Source of the DNA: Telluria antibiotica
GTDB lineage: Bacteria > Pseudomonadota > Gammaproteobacteria > Burkholderiales > Burkholderiaceae_D
Reading direction: 5' to 3'
DNA: 64,000 nt
Assembly (NCBI RefSeq): GCF_011682055.1
Contig: NZ_JAAQOM010000004.1
Location: forward strand, 72,653 to 136,652
How positions within the stretch are numbered: the stretch's first letter is position 1; each line of letters begins with the position of its first letter. This document shows, in pieces, positions 1-9,064 of this stretch. The position numbers and the translations under genes are program-made. The notes beneath the pieces are model-generated. The model made no database searches, was not told the origin of the DNA, and saw only the letters and a list, made by a program, of their open reading frames with translations.

Positions 1-754
1 GGCCGCGCTGACCTTGACCGCGACCAGCAACACGAAAACCTACGATGCGACGACGGGCGCGGCCGCTGGCCCCTCCATCAGCGGCCTGCAAGGCGCGGAT
101 ACCGTAACTGGACTGTCCGAATCCTACGCCGACAAGAATGCCGGTACCGGCAAGACCCTGTCGGTCAATGCGGGCTACGTCGTCAACGATGGCAACGGCG
201 GCGGCAACTACACCGTCTCCACCGTCAACAACACGACGGGCGTCATCAACAAGGCCGCCCTGACCTTGACGGCAGTCAGTGACACCAAGACCTATGACAC
301 CACAGCCAGCTCGGCGGGCGCACCCACCGTCAGCGGGCTGTTCGGCAGCGATTCGGTAACCGGAATCAGCCAGTCGTTCGCGGACAAGAATGCCGGCACC
401 GGCAAGACCTTGTCGGTCAATGCGGGCTACACGCTGAACGATGGCAACGGCGGCAACAACTACACCGTCTCCACCGTCAACAACACGACGGGCGTCATCA
501 ACAAGGCCGCCCTGACCTTGACGGCAGTCAGTGACACCAAGACCTATGATGCCACGGCCAACTCGGCGGGCGCTCCCACCGTCAGCGGCCTGCTCGGCAG
601 CGATTCGGCAACCGGAATCAGCCAGTCGTTCGCGGACAAGAATGCCGGCACCGGCAAGACCTTGTCGGTGAATGCGGGCTACGTCGTGAACGATGGCAAC
701 GGCGGCAACAACTACGCCGTCTCCACCGTCAACAACACGACGGGCGTCATCAGC
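1..754 (+). repeat. Tandem 252-bp coding repeats, first block
   Basis: Three in-frame units with a period of exactly 252 bp (84 codons); unit starts (AAG GCC GCC/GCG CTG) are at about -1, 251 and 503. The units are nearly identical at the DNA level, including synonymous positions, which points to recent duplication or gene conversion rather than selection on protein alone. Confidence 0.85.
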
Positions 755-3007
755 AAGGCCGCCCTCACCGTGATCGCCAACAACGACGCCAAGTTCGTGA
801 GCAAGGCCGACAATGCCGGCTATGCGGGCGCCAGCTATACCGGCTTCGTCGGTGGCGAAGATGCGAGCGTGCTCGGAGGCTCGCTCAACATCGTGCGCAG
901 CAACGCCGGCGTCGGCGAAGCGGCCGGCACCTATCATGGTGTCCTGAACGCCAGCGGATTCACCTCCGGAAATTACACCATCGCTTATGTCGCGGGCAAT
1001 TACACGGTGGTGCCGGCCAACCAGTTGCTCGTGCGTCTGAACAACGTGAGCGCGACCTACGGCAGCACCCCGGCTTACGGCGTGCAGACGGCGCAGTACA
1101 TGCTGCTTGACGGCACGGTGGTCAACGTCAATTCGACAGTCACCGGCTCGCACGTGAGCGTGAACGATGGCGCCGGTGGCAATGTCGACTTCAATATTGC
1201 GGTGACCGGCGCGGCCTACAGCACTGGCAATAACCTGAGGGTCAACAGCTATCAGCTCGACGGTGGAAACGTCACGGGCAATTCCGCGAACTTCAGCAAC
1301 ACGCTGACCGTGCTGGGTGCGCGCACGGTCAATCCGTTGGCCATTACCGTTTCACCCACCGGCGTCAGCAAGACCTACGATGCCACGACGGCGATGACGG
1401 GCCTGACGCTGAATCTCAATGGCGCGCTGGCGGGCGATATCGTCACCGCCGATGGCAACGGCAGCTTCGCCAGCAAGAATGCCGGCACCAACCTGGCGTA
1501 CACCGTCAGCAACCTGGGCCTGTCCGGTGCCGACGCGGCCAACTACACGCTGGCCAACGGCGGAAGCACTTATAACGGCAACGATGGCGTCATCAACAAG
1601 GCCGCGCTGACGTTGACGGCGACCAGCAACACCAAGACCTATGACGCGACGACGGGCGCGGCAGCCGGTCCCACCGTCAGCGGCCTGCAGGGCGCGGACA
1701 CCGTAACTGGACTGTCCGAATCCTACGCGGACAAGAATGCCGGTACCGGCAAGACCCTGTCGGTGAATGCGGGCTACGTCGTCAACGACGGCAACGGCGG
1801 CAATAACTACACCGTCTCCACCGTCGACAACACGACCGGCGTCATCAACAAGGCCGCGCTGACCTTGACGGCAGTCGCCAACACCAAGACCTACGACGCG
1901 ACGACGGGCGCAGCCGCTGGTCCCACCGTCAGCGGCCTGCAAGGCGCGGATACCGTAACCGGACTGTCCGAATCGTACGCGGACAAGAATGCCGGCACCG
2001 GCAAGACCTTGTCGGTGAATGCGGGCTACGTCGTGAACGATGGGAACGGCGGCAATAACTACACCGTGAACACGGTCGACAACACGACGGGCGTCATCAA
2101 CAAGGCCGCCCTGACCTTGACGGCAGTAGGCGACACCAAGACCTACGATGCCACGACCAGCTCGGCAGGCGCCCCCGCCGTCAGCGGCCTGCTCGGCACC
2201 GATACGGTGGCCGGGACAAGCCAGTCGTTCACGGACAAGAACGCCGGCACCGGCAAGACCCTGTCGGTGAACGCGGGCTACGTCGTCAACGATGGGAATG
2301 GCGGCAACAACTACACCGTGAACAAGGTCAGCAACACGACCGGCGTCATCACACCGCGGTCGATTACCGTCGCGGCACCCGATAACGTCACCAAGGCTTT
2401 CGATGGCACTAACAGTGTCCCATCATCGTATGTGCCGGTCATCAGCGGTGGTGTCGGGGAAGGCGTCCAAAGTGCATTGCTGTCGTATGGCACGCCGGAT
2501 ATCGGGTCTGGCAAGACGGTGAACGTGAGCAATGTGGTCATGAATGACGGCAACGGGGGGAACAACTATGCCGTCACGGTCGTCGCCAATACCACCGGGA
2601 TCATCAATCCCGTCGCCGCCCCTGTCATTCGCAATGTGCAGCCCGTGCCGGAGGTCGCGTCCGCGGTGCGCCGTAACGTCCCGTCCAACGCGTCCGACAT
2701 CGCGCTGGAAGTGCCGATTTCGCTGGAGGGAAGACTGCAGGCCGACGGCTACATCCAGCTGACAGATATCTTGCCGCAAATTCCCGAGATCACGACACTC
2801 ACATCGGTCGCCGAAACTGGCTTGAATTCACTGCCGGCCGGAGTCAGCTACGATGCGATGCGCGGGCAATTGCAATACGAGAAGCTGACAGACATCCCAT
2901 CCAACCTGACGGCCACGGGCCTTGACCGCAACAATAGGCTGCGTCACATCAAGCTCCGGCTCAGGTTCCGGCAACCGCAGGCGGACAGTCTTGCAGGTAC
3001 GTTGTAA
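2..3007 (+). CDS. MBG/YDG-repeat surface adhesin, C-terminal part (5' end outside window)
   Basis: The frame is open from the left edge, so the start lies upstream and only about the last 1,000 residues are seen. The visible part is mostly tandem 84-residue units, each with a KTYDATT-like motif near its start and VNDGNGGNNYTV and TTGVIN near its end, as in YDG/MBG-type domains of filamentous-haemagglutinin-like exoproteins. A different stretch (about bases 755-1597) interrupts the array. The last about 130 residues are non-repetitive and probably globular. No sorting signal, beta-barrel or PEP-CTERM motif is seen at the C-terminus, which fits secretion by a two-partner system, but the decisive N-terminal domain is outside the window. 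Function in attachment or biofilm is inferred from the family. Confidence 0.8.
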   Translation, partial: AALTLTATSNTKTYDATTGAAAGPSISGLQGADTVTGLSESYADKNAGTGKTLSVNAGYVVNDGNGGGNYTVSTVNNTTGVINKAALTLTAVSDTKTYDTTASSAGAPTVSGLFGSDSVTGISQSFADKNAGTGKTLSVNAGYTLNDGNGGNNYTVSTVNNTTGVINKAALTLTAVSDTKTYDATANSAGAPTVSGLLGSDSATGISQSFADKNAGTGKTLSVNAGYVVNDGNGGNNYAVSTVNNTTGVISKAALTVIANNDAKFVSKADNAGYAGASYTGFVGGEDASVLGGSLNIVRSNAGVGEAAGTYHGVLNASGFTSGNYTIAYVAGNYTVVPANQLLVRLNNVSATYGSTPAYGVQTAQYMLLDGTVVNVNSTVTGSHVSVNDGAGGNVDFNIAVTGAAYSTGNNLRVNSYQLDGGNVTGNSANFSNTLTVLGARTVNPLAITVSPTGVSKTYDATTAMTGLTLNLNGALAGDIVTADGNGSFASKNAGTNLAYTVSNLGLSGADAANYTLANGGSTYNGNDGVINKAALTLTATSNTKTYDATTGAAAGPTVSGLQGADTVTGLSESYADKNAGTGKTLSVNAGYVVNDGNGGNNYTVSTVDNTTGVINKAALTLTAVANTKTYDATTGAAAGPTVSGLQGADTVTGLSESYADKNAGTGKTLSVNAGYVVNDGNGGNNYTVNTVDNTTGVINKAALTLTAVGDTKTYDATTSSAGAPAVSGLLGTDTVAGTSQSFTDKNAGTGKTLSVNAGYVVNDGNGGNNYTVNKVSNTTGVITPRSITVAAPDNVTKAFDGTNSVPSSYVPVISGGVGEGVQSALLSYGTPDIGSGKTVNVSNVVMNDGNGGNNYAVTVVANTTGIINPVAAPVIRNVQPVPEVASAVRRNVPSNASDIALEVPISLEGRLQADGYIQLTDILPQIPEITTLTSVAETGLNSLPAGVSYDAMRGQLQYEKLTDIPSNLTATGLDRNNRLRHIKLRLRFRQPQADSLAGTL
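1598..2353 (+). repeat. Tandem 252-bp coding repeats, second block
   Basis: Three further 252-bp units start at 1598, 1850 and 2102, closely similar to those of the first block. A diverged seventh unit follows at about 2354-2605, with KAFDGT in place of KTYDAT. The two blocks are separated by about 840 bp of unrelated MBG-like sequence. Confidence 0.85.
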
Positions 3008-3040
3008 TCAGACCTTGGCACCGACCGCATGCTGATGGAG

Positions 3041-3071
3041 GGCCGCAGCGACTGATGGAATCGCTGCGGCC
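3041..3071. terminator. Perfect 11-bp stem-loop after the adhesin gene
   Basis: GGCCGCAGCGA and TCGCTGCGGCC pair perfectly around a 9-nt loop, 33 bp after the adhesin stop codon. No T-run follows, so it is either a Rho-assisted terminator or a 3'-end stabiliser. The rest of the 200-bp gap to the next gene shows nothing else clear. Confidence 0.5.
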
Positions 3072-3207
3072 ATGACCACCGTCGATGCCGCCCGCGGCTG
3101 AAGCAGACCGGCAGCATGTCATCGATGGTCATGTCCCTGCTGCAATAACCGGTTGCGCATCGCGGGCGCATTTGTCACTATGCCCGCACACGAACACATC
3201 CACCGAC

Positions 3208-3750
3208 ATGCCAATCTCTTCCTACCTCGATACCACACCCCAGATCGCCGAGCGCGTCTACCTGCACCCATCGGCCCAGGTGATCGGCAGCGTCCGGCTG
3301 GACGCCGACAGCTCGATCTGGTGCAACGCCGTGCTGCGCGGCGACGTCAACGACATCGTCATCGGCCGCTGCACGAACATCCAGGACCTGACGATGGGCC
3401 ACGTCTCGCACAGGACGCCCGCCAAGCCGGGCGGCTCGCCCCTCGTCATCGGCGACCACGTCACCATCGGCCACGCCGTAATCCTGCACGGCTGCCGGAT
3501 CGGCAACGAATGCCTCGTCGGCATGGGCACCATCGTGATGGACGACGTGGTCGTCGAAGACCGCGTCATGATCGGCGCCGGCAGCCTCGTCCCGCCCGGG
3601 AAGACGCTGGAAAGCGGCTTCCTGTACGTGGGCCGGCCCGTCGCCAAGGTCCGGCCGCTGACCGACGCCGAGATCGCGTACCTGCGCTATTCGGCCGAGC
3701 ATTATGTGCGCGTCAAGGACAACTACCTGAACGGTCCCGCTGGCCAATAG
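3208..3750 (+). CDS. Gamma-class carbonic anhydrase family protein
   Basis: A 180-residue left-handed beta-helix protein of hexapeptide repeats, related to the YrdA/PaaY and Cam families; it would hydrate CO2 or act as a structural relative in the cytoplasm. Likely zinc-ligand histidines are visible in MGHVSH and GHAVILHG, and the N-terminal RGDVNDIVIG stretch is typical of the family. An upstream in-frame start at 3085 would add 41 residues without family similarity, so the ATG at 3208 is preferred; it gives the usual family length. It stands alone between the adhesin and the ParB-like gene. Many members of this family have weak or unproven activity. Confidence 0.85.
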   Translation: MPISSYLDTTPQIAERVYLHPSAQVIGSVRLDADSSIWCNAVLRGDVNDIVIGRCTNIQDLTMGHVSHRTPAKPGGSPLVIGDHVTIGHAVILHGCRIGNECLVGMGTIVMDDVVVEDRVMIGAGSLVPPGKTLESGFLYVGRPVAKVRPLTDAEIAYLRYSAEHYVRVKDNYLNGPAGQ

Positions 3751-3815
3751 CCGTGCGCGGCAGGAACGGGGCGGGCGCGTAGAATCGGTTATCGGAACGA
3801 CAACCGGAGACATCC

Positions 3816-4199
3816 ATGCCGAAACAGCAGACGCCATCGATCACCTGGCAGGACGACGCGCCACCGTCCGACTACGAGGCTGCGGGCCACTACCTGGCCC
3901 TCGTCGACGTGCAGAAAAACATCGACAAGGCGCTGGCCGACCTGCACGCGGGCGCGATCGTCGAATACAAGGCGACGGACTTGCTGCGCGCCGCCCAACT
4001 CGCCGTGCCCAAGGCGGACGACCGCCCGACGCGCGAACAGATCAAGAAGATCAAGCGTGGCGAACCCGTGTCGCCCGTGCTCCTCGTGCGCGTGCCGGCG
4101 CTGAAGAAGGTCATCGTCGCGGATGGATTCCACCGGATTTGCGCGGCGTATCGCATCGATCCGGACGTCGTGCTGCACTGTAAGCTGGCAGGGGGGTGA
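3816..4199 (+). CDS. Small ParB/sulfiredoxin-like domain protein
   Basis: A 127-residue protein whose C-terminal half has the pattern of the ParB N-terminal/sulfiredoxin fold: VSPVLLVRVP, then VIVADGFHRICAAY, comparable to the GxHR-A box of ParB-like proteins. It has no HTH or C-terminal dimer domain, so it is not a partition ParB. The N-terminal half is helical and unrecognised. ParB-like folds can bind or hydrolyse nucleotides, but no activity can be assigned here. It has its own short upstream region with a GGAGA ribosome site and no obvious partner gene. Confidence 0.6.
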   Translation: MPKQQTPSITWQDDAPPSDYEAAGHYLALVDVQKNIDKALADLHAGAIVEYKATDLLRAAQLAVPKADDRPTREQIKKIKRGEPVSPVLLVRVPALKKVIVADGFHRICAAYRIDPDVVLHCKLAGG

Positions 4200-4314
4200 G
4201 ATTGCGTGCATTTTTCGGCATGGCAACCCGATACACTCGACATCATCCGCGCTGCCGTCCGTTCGGCGGCAGCGCGGTTTCCCAACGCTTGCCGGAGTGA
4301 CGACCATTCGACCC

Positions 4315-5043
4315 ATGAACACCTTCAGCCGACCGCATGCGCGTCCGGCACTGTTGCTGGCTGCCGCCCTGCTGGCCAGCCCAGTGCACGGGGCGGAAAC
4401 CCGCCGTGGTCCGATGGCGACTTTGAGCGCCCTGGCCGATCGGATCTATACCCTGGGCGAAACGAGCGGCAGCGCCGCGGACATGATTGCGGCGGAGACG
4501 GCCGCAGCCGCCGAAGTAGGCCAATACATCGCCAGCGGTGCAACCGATGGCCTGTTGGGGCCGGCAAAGGGTAAATCCCCTCTTGCGACGGCGGCGTACA
4601 TGGGCTACCCCGACGTCGTTGCCGCGTTGCTGGCTTCGCCGCTCGTGCGGGCGCACATCGACGATGCCGATGACATGGGCGTTACCCCTTGGATCGCGGC
4701 AAACTTCTCGATGAAGCAGAGCTTGTGGGCATGTAATCCCGCCGTGTTCGGTGACCCGTTCAAATTCGTACCGATGCTCGTCACCCAGCCGTATTACGTG
4801 TCCAACGCCGTGCCGCCGTACCGGAAGACCAGGGAACTCCTGGAGCAAGCGGGCGCCCATGCGGACATGGCCAAGGCAAAGGACGTGTGGCTCGCGAATT
4901 GCAAGAACAGGTCGCCCGCCATCGAATCCGGGATCCGCGGCGCGACCGATTTACAGAAAACCGTCCAGGCACTCGGCGCAACGACGTTGACTGAACAATT
5001 GCAGCGGATGCAGAAAAAGGCGGCGGAAGCACGGAAGCAATAA
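4315..5043 (+). CDS. Exported ankyrin-like repeat protein
   Basis: A 242-residue protein with a Sec signal peptide (LLLAAALLASPVHGAE, cleavage after about residue 25). A segment reading SPLATAAYMGYPDVVAALLAS resembles an ankyrin repeat, followed by GVTPWIAANF as the start of a second; RELLEQAGAHADM resembles a third. The mature protein is therefore probably a small periplasmic ankyrin-type binding protein of unknown partner. The longer frame from 4123 would bury the signal peptide, so the ATG at 4315 is chosen. It is convergent with the next gene. Confidence 0.65.
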   Translation: MNTFSRPHARPALLLAAALLASPVHGAETRRGPMATLSALADRIYTLGETSGSAADMIAAETAAAAEVGQYIASGATDGLLGPAKGKSPLATAAYMGYPDVVAALLASPLVRAHIDDADDMGVTPWIAANFSMKQSLWACNPAVFGDPFKFVPMLVTQPYYVSNAVPPYRKTRELLEQAGAHADMAKAKDVWLANCKNRSPAIESGIRGATDLQKTVQALGATTLTEQLQRMQKKAAEARKQ

Positions 5044-5073
5044 GCCGGCAGCCGAGGATGCATCTGCGCACCC

Positions 5074-5559
5074 TCACTCCCCCTGCGCCGCACATTCCAC
5101 CGTGTGCCGCCCTCCGCCACTCCCGATCTGGTGCACGACGGCGCTGCCGTCCTCCCGGCGCGCGACGCAGAACCGCGCTTCGTACGCCGACGCGGCCCGC
5201 GCGCCGCCCGCCCGCGCGTCGATGCGCACGTTGTAGACCCGCCCCGGCGAGAGCGCCGTGGACGCCGTGCGCGGCAGCGCCGCCACCCGGCCGCCATACG
5301 GCACACACATGCCGTACGTGAGCGGGAACGTATGGCCCTTCGGCATCGCCATCTTCCACACGGGACGTGTACCGTCCCACACGGCGATCGCCTGGAAATC
5401 CGGCGCGCCCAGGCGTGCCTCGCGCGCCGCGATGGTGAAGCACGGCCCGCCGCGCGGCCCTTTGCGCACCTCGGCCTCGCCTACGCGCGCGTACGTGTGC
5501 ACAGGCAGCGTGGCATACAGCAGCAGGATGGGCACTCGGATGCGGAAGGCGATGGGCAT
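5074..5559 (-). CDS. Exported protein of unknown function
   Basis: About 161 residues from the ATG at 5559, which has a GAGG ribosome site six bases upstream; a TTG at 5592 is a less likely start. The N-terminus (FRIRVPILLLYATLPVHTYA) looks like a signal peptide. The remainder is beta-rich with two cysteines near PCFTIA and MCVPYG and one in RFCVARRE. No family is recognised. It lies 75 bp downstream of the zincin gene on the same strand, so the two may be cotranscribed, suggesting a common extracytoplasmic job. Confidence 0.5.
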   Translation of the reverse strand: MPIAFRIRVPILLLYATLPVHTYARVGEAEVRKGPRGGPCFTIAAREARLGAPDFQAIAVWDGTRPVWKMAMPKGHTFPLTYGMCVPYGGRVAALPRTASTALSPGRVYNVRIDARAGGARAASAYEARFCVARREDGSAVVHQIGSGGGRHTVECAAQGE

Positions 5560-5634
5560 GACGGCCTCGCGGGACGTGGACGCAAGCCGCAAGCCTACGA
5601 CGCCACCGCGACCGGATTTTGATGACGCGCAAGC

Positions 5635-6192
5635 TCAGGTGGATGCCGTCGCGCGGGCGAAGCGGCGGGCGCCGCCACGCGGCAGGTTGTCCGGGTCGCG
5701 CGGATCGGCGAGGAACCGGGCCAGCACCCGTTCGTACAAGGCCAGTTGGCCCGCGTAACGGCGCTGGCGCATGATGCGCGTGTTGCGCATGTATTTCAGC
5801 GCGAAATAATCGGCGAGCAAATCGCCCTGCGCTTCCATGTTGTAGTCGGCAAGCGTTGCATCGGGCCGCAACTCGTAGCGGTACGACAGGCCGATGCGGA
5901 GTGCGCCACGCAGCCGCACCGGGTAGCCCAGCTGGTGCTGCCATACGTGCACCATCTCGTGCATGAACCAGTGGATCGTGTGCGGATCACCCGCCGCATA
6001 ATCGGGCAGGAAGCAGGAAGGGTGAAAATAGATGCTGCCATTGGGCGTCATGGCGCAGTTCTTCGGCTGCACCAGCGGCAGGTAGCGGCGGCCGTGCACG
6101 CGCACGCGCGCGAGGTCGAGGGCGCCGCCGAACAGCAGCGACGCCATCTGCATCTCGCCCGGGGTCAGGCCCCGGACCCGCAGTTTTCTCAC
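5635..6192 (-). CDS. Zincin-like metallopeptidase, 'vgr-related protein' type
   Basis: A 185-residue protein with a clear HExxH zinc motif (HEMVH at residues 78-82), followed by a helix containing MEAQGDLLADYF whose Glu may be the third ligand. The N-terminal LRVRGLTPGE pattern and overall length match proteins annotated 'vgr related' in Proteobacteria, which often neighbour type VI secretion genes. No such genes are visible here. No signal peptide is seen. The start is GTG at 6192; a later ATG at 6153 would remove the family-typical LTPGE. Peptidase activity is inferred from the motif only; an effector role is speculation. Confidence 0.65.
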   Translation of the reverse strand: MRKLRVRGLTPGEMQMASLLFGGALDLARVRVHGRRYLPLVQPKNCAMTPNGSIYFHPSCFLPDYAAGDPHTIHWFMHEMVHVWQHQLGYPVRLRGALRIGLSYRYELRPDATLADYNMEAQGDLLADYFALKYMRNTRIMRQRRYAGQLALYERVLARFLADPRDPDNLPRGGARRFARATAST

Positions 6193-6213
6193 CTTCGCTG
6201 CATATGACGGAAC

Positions 6214-6849
6214 TCAGGCCGCCTTCAGTGCGGCCGCGGCTTTCGCGAGCTCGGTGATCAGGCCCCAGTTGCCGGCCTTCATCGCGTCGGCCGGGGTCAG
6301 CCACGAGCCGCCCACGCACGCCACGTTCTTCAGCGCGAGGAATTGCGGTGCCGTCTCGATCGAGATGCCGCCCGTCGGGCAGAACGTGATGTCCGGCAGC
6401 GGGCCGCCGATCGCCTTCAGCATGCCGACGCCGCCCGCTGGCACGGCCGGGAACAGCTTCAGCTGCTTGAAGCCGGCTTCGCGCGCCACCATCACCTCGG
6501 ACGGGGTCATGCAGCCCGGCAGCATCGGCAGGCCGCTCTTCTTCGCGGCGTCGATCAGCGCCGGCGTCAGGCCCGGCGACACGCCGAACACGGCGCCCGC
6601 ATCGCGCGACGCGGCCAGTTCTTCCGGCTGCGTCAGGGTGCCGACGCCGACGATGGCGCCTTCCACCTGCGACATCGCGCGGATCGCCTCCAGGCCGTGC
6701 TTCGTGCGCAGCGTGACTTCGAGCACGCGGATGCCGCCGGCGACGAGCGCCTTGGCGAGGGGGACGGCATGGTCCGGGTCGTCGATCGCGATCACGGGGA
6801 TCACGACGGCGGATTTCATGATGTCCAGCAGGGTCATATCGTTACTCAT
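6214..6849 (-). CDS. eda: KDPG aldolase (2-dehydro-3-deoxy-phosphogluconate aldolase)
   Basis: A 211-residue class I aldolase that splits 2-keto-3-deoxy-6-phosphogluconate to pyruvate and glyceraldehyde-3-phosphate, the last step of the Entner-Doudoroff pathway. The family residues are present: catalytic Glu in [24 protein letters not shown], and the Schiff-base Lys in KQLKLFPA. Length is normal for the family. It lies 17 bp behind edd on the same strand, so edd-eda form one operon, presumably controlled by the HexR-type box upstream of edd. Confidence 0.95.
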   Translation of the reverse strand: MSNDMTLLDIMKSAVVIPVIAIDDPDHAVPLAKALVAGGIRVLEVTLRTKHGLEAIRAMSQVEGAIVGVGTLTQPEELAASRDAGAVFGVSPGLTPALIDAAKKSGLPMLPGCMTPSEVMVAREAGFKQLKLFPAVPAGGVGMLKAIGGPLPDITFCPTGGISIETAPQFLALKNVACVGGSWLTPADAMKAGNWGLITELAKAAAALKAA

Positions 6850-6866
6850 CGTTGCGCTCGCTTTGC

Positions 6867-8783
6867 TTATTTGGATTTACGAAACAGGAAGTCTTCATCC
6901 GAGCCCGGCATGATCTCGCCGCTGTCGGTGCCTTCGTGCAGGGGAACGGTCGTCTCGATCGGCGACGGCAGCGGGAAGTGGGCGGCGCCCTCCTCGGCCG
7001 CGCTGACGGATTTGCGGAACACGTCGAACAGCTCGCGGCCCATGCCGATGTGGTTCGAGCTCAGGTCGGCCGTCGCCATCTTGCGCGCGGCCCATACGTC
7101 TTGCGGCACCAGCGCTTCCAGCGTGCCCGCCGTGGCGTCGACACGGATGATGTCGCCGTCACGCACGAGGCCCAGCGGACCGCCGGCCAGGATTTCCGGC
7201 GACACGTGGATCGCAGCCGGCACCTTGCCCGACGCGCCCGACATGCGGCCGTCCGTGACCATCGCGACGTGGAAGCCGCTGTCCTGCAGGTTCGCCAGCG
7301 CCGGCGTCAGCGCGTGCAGTTCCGGCATGCCGTTGGCGCGCGGGCCCTGGAAGCGGATCACGGCGACGAAGTCGCGGTTCAGCTTGCCGGCCTTGTAGGC
7401 ATGCATGAAGTCTTCCTGCGAGTCGAACGTCAGCGCCGGCGCCTCGACGACGTGGTGGTCCTTCTTGACGGCCGAGATCTTCATCACGGCGCGGCCCAGA
7501 TTGCCCTGCACGAGGATCAGGCCGCCGTTGTCGCTGAACGGGTTCGTATGCTTGCGCAGCACGGACTCGTCGCCGCTCTGTTCCGGCAGGTCGCGCCAGA
7601 CGACCGTGTCGCCGTCCAGGAACGGTTCCTTGCAGTGGTTGCGCAGGCCGCGGCCCAGGATCGTGTTGACGTCGTCGTGCACGAGGCCCGCGTCCAGCAG
7701 TTCGCGGATGACGAAGGTCGGGCCGCCGGCGGCCTGGAAGTAGTTCACGTCGGCGTCGCCGTTCGGGTAGACGCGCGTCAGCAGCGGGATCACTTTCGAC
7801 AGCTCGTCGAAGTCGTTCCAGTCGATGATGATGCCGGCCGCGCGCGCGATGGCGACGAGGTGCAGCGTGTGGTTCGTCGAGCCGCCCGTCGCGTGCAGCG
7901 CGGCGATGGCGTTGACGATGCACTTCTCGTCGACGATGTGACCGATCGGCATGTACTCGCCGCCCTGCTGCGAGATCTTGACGGCATGCTGCGCGGCGGC
8001 GCGGGTCAGCGCTTCGCGCAGCGGCGTGTCCGGATGGACGAACGCGGCGCCCGGCAGGTGCAGGCCCATCATCTCCATCAGCATCTGGTTGCTGTTGGCG
8101 GTGCCGTAGAACGTGCAGGTGCCGGCGCCGTGATACGCCTTGGCCTCGCCTTCCATCAATTCCTCGCGCGTGGCTTCGCCCTTCGCATAGCGTTGGCGGA
8201 TGGAGGCCTTTTCCTTGTTCGAGATACCGGTCGCCATCGGGCCGCCCGGCACGAAGATGCCGGGGATGTGGCCGAAGTGCAGCGCGCCGATCAACAGGCC
8301 CGGCACGATCTTGTCGCAGATGCCGAGGTACAGGCTGGCGTCGAACATATTGTGCGACAGCGCGATGGCGGTCGACATGGCGATGGCGTCGCGCGAGAAC
8401 AGCGACAGCTCCATGCCCGGCTGGCCTTGCGTGACGCCGTCGCACATGGCGGGCACGCCGCCGGCGAACTGGGCCACGGCGCCGACTTCACGCACGGCGT
8501 CCTTGATGACCTTCGGATAGGCTTCGAACGGCTGGTGCGCCGACAGCATGTCGTTGTACGAGGAAACGATGGCGACCGAAGGCTGCTTGTATTCGCGCAG
8601 CTTGAGCTTGTCGTTGGCCGGGAACGCGGCGAAGCCGTGCGCCAGGTTCGTGCACGCCAGCACGCTGCGCTGCACACCCTTCACGCGCGCCGCGTCGAGA
8701 TGCGCCAGGTAGGCCTGGCGCGACGGCCGGCTACGCTTGATGATCCGGTTGGTGACCTGTTCTACTACGGGGTGCAGCGCCAT
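6867..8783 (-). CDS. edd: Phosphogluconate dehydratase
   Basis: A 638-residue ILVD/EDD-family iron-sulfur dehydratase that converts 6-phosphogluconate to KDPG. Likely cluster cysteines sit in [15 protein letters not shown] and [20 protein letters not shown] and [12 protein letters not shown] are family hallmarks. It is about 30 residues longer than common Edd proteins because of a short C-terminal tail. First gene of the edd-eda operon, divergent from pgi across a 281-bp control region that contains two HexR-type boxes and a REP element. Confidence 0.95.
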   Translation of the reverse strand: MALHPVVEQVTNRIIKRSRPSRQAYLAHLDAARVKGVQRSVLACTNLAHGFAAFPANDKLKLREYKQPSVAIVSSYNDMLSAHQPFEAYPKVIKDAVREVGAVAQFAGGVPAMCDGVTQGQPGMELSLFSRDAIAMSTAIALSHNMFDASLYLGICDKIVPGLLIGALHFGHIPGIFVPGGPMATGISNKEKASIRQRYAKGEATREELMEGEAKAYHGAGTCTFYGTANSNQMLMEMMGLHLPGAAFVHPDTPLREALTRAAAQHAVKISQQGGEYMPIGHIVDEKCIVNAIAALHATGGSTNHTLHLVAIARAAGIIIDWNDFDELSKVIPLLTRVYPNGDADVNYFQAAGGPTFVIRELLDAGLVHDDVNTILGRGLRNHCKEPFLDGDTVVWRDLPEQSGDESVLRKHTNPFSDNGGLILVQGNLGRAVMKISAVKKDHHVVEAPALTFDSQEDFMHAYKAGKLNRDFVAVIRFQGPRANGMPELHALTPALANLQDSGFHVAMVTDGRMSGASGKVPAAIHVSPEILAGGPLGLVRDGDIIRVDATAGTLEALVPQDVWAARKMATADLSSNHIGMGRELFDVFRKSVSAAEEGAAHFPLPSPIETTVPLHEGTDSGEIMPGSDEDFLFRKSK

Positions 8784-8808
8784 GATCTGTTCCTTGTGAA
8801 TTAGATTT

Positions 8809-8825
8809 ATGAAATTTTACTACGA
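8809..8825 (-). promoter_or_regulatory. Putative HexR box upstream of edd
   Basis: Read on the minus strand the core is GTAGTAAAATTTC, 26 bp before the edd start. It differs by one or two bases from the boxes found before pgi and zwf. HexR is known in Proteobacteria to repress these genes and to be released by KDPG; the assignment here rests on the shared motif and on hexR being encoded in the same cluster. Confidence 0.6.
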
Positions 8826-8917
8826 AATGCGCATTGCCGCGCATTTGTCGAATAATGTGGGAATTGAAAGCGGGTGTCGGATGTGGATATCGCACGGTCG
8901 TCGGCAAGTGCGTCGCG

Positions 8918-8944
8918 GTAGGGTGGGCACCCCGTGCCCACGCG
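8918..8944. repeat. REP-1 element, single copy, between edd and pgi
   Basis: A 27-bp copy of the GGTGGGCACCCCGTGCCC palindrome with GTA on one side and ACGCG on the other. It lies between the edd and pgi operators, in the divergent control region. Unlike the other five loci it is not paired with an inverted second copy. Confidence 0.8.
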
Positions 8945-8992
8945 TCCAACCAGCCCATACTCATCCGCAGCTTCGCAACACGACGAATTTTG

Positions 8993-9007
8993 TGTAGTGA
9001 ATTTACG
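8993..9007 (+). promoter_or_regulatory. Putative HexR box and promoter of pgi
   Basis: TGTAGTGAATTTACG matches the box core seen upstream of edd and zwf. A possible -10 hexamer TATGAT lies at 9019-9024, so the box would overlap the -35 region, the usual place for a repressor. The pgi start is at 9065. Confidence 0.6.
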
Positions 9008-9064
9008 CTCGCATCCTGTATGATTCGATAACCTGCACAAAATGACATCATACCGTCCATCACC

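Noticed and set aside
1..2353. CRISPR or other non-coding repeat array
   Set aside because: The 252-bp periodic units are in one open frame and encode MBG/YDG-like domains.
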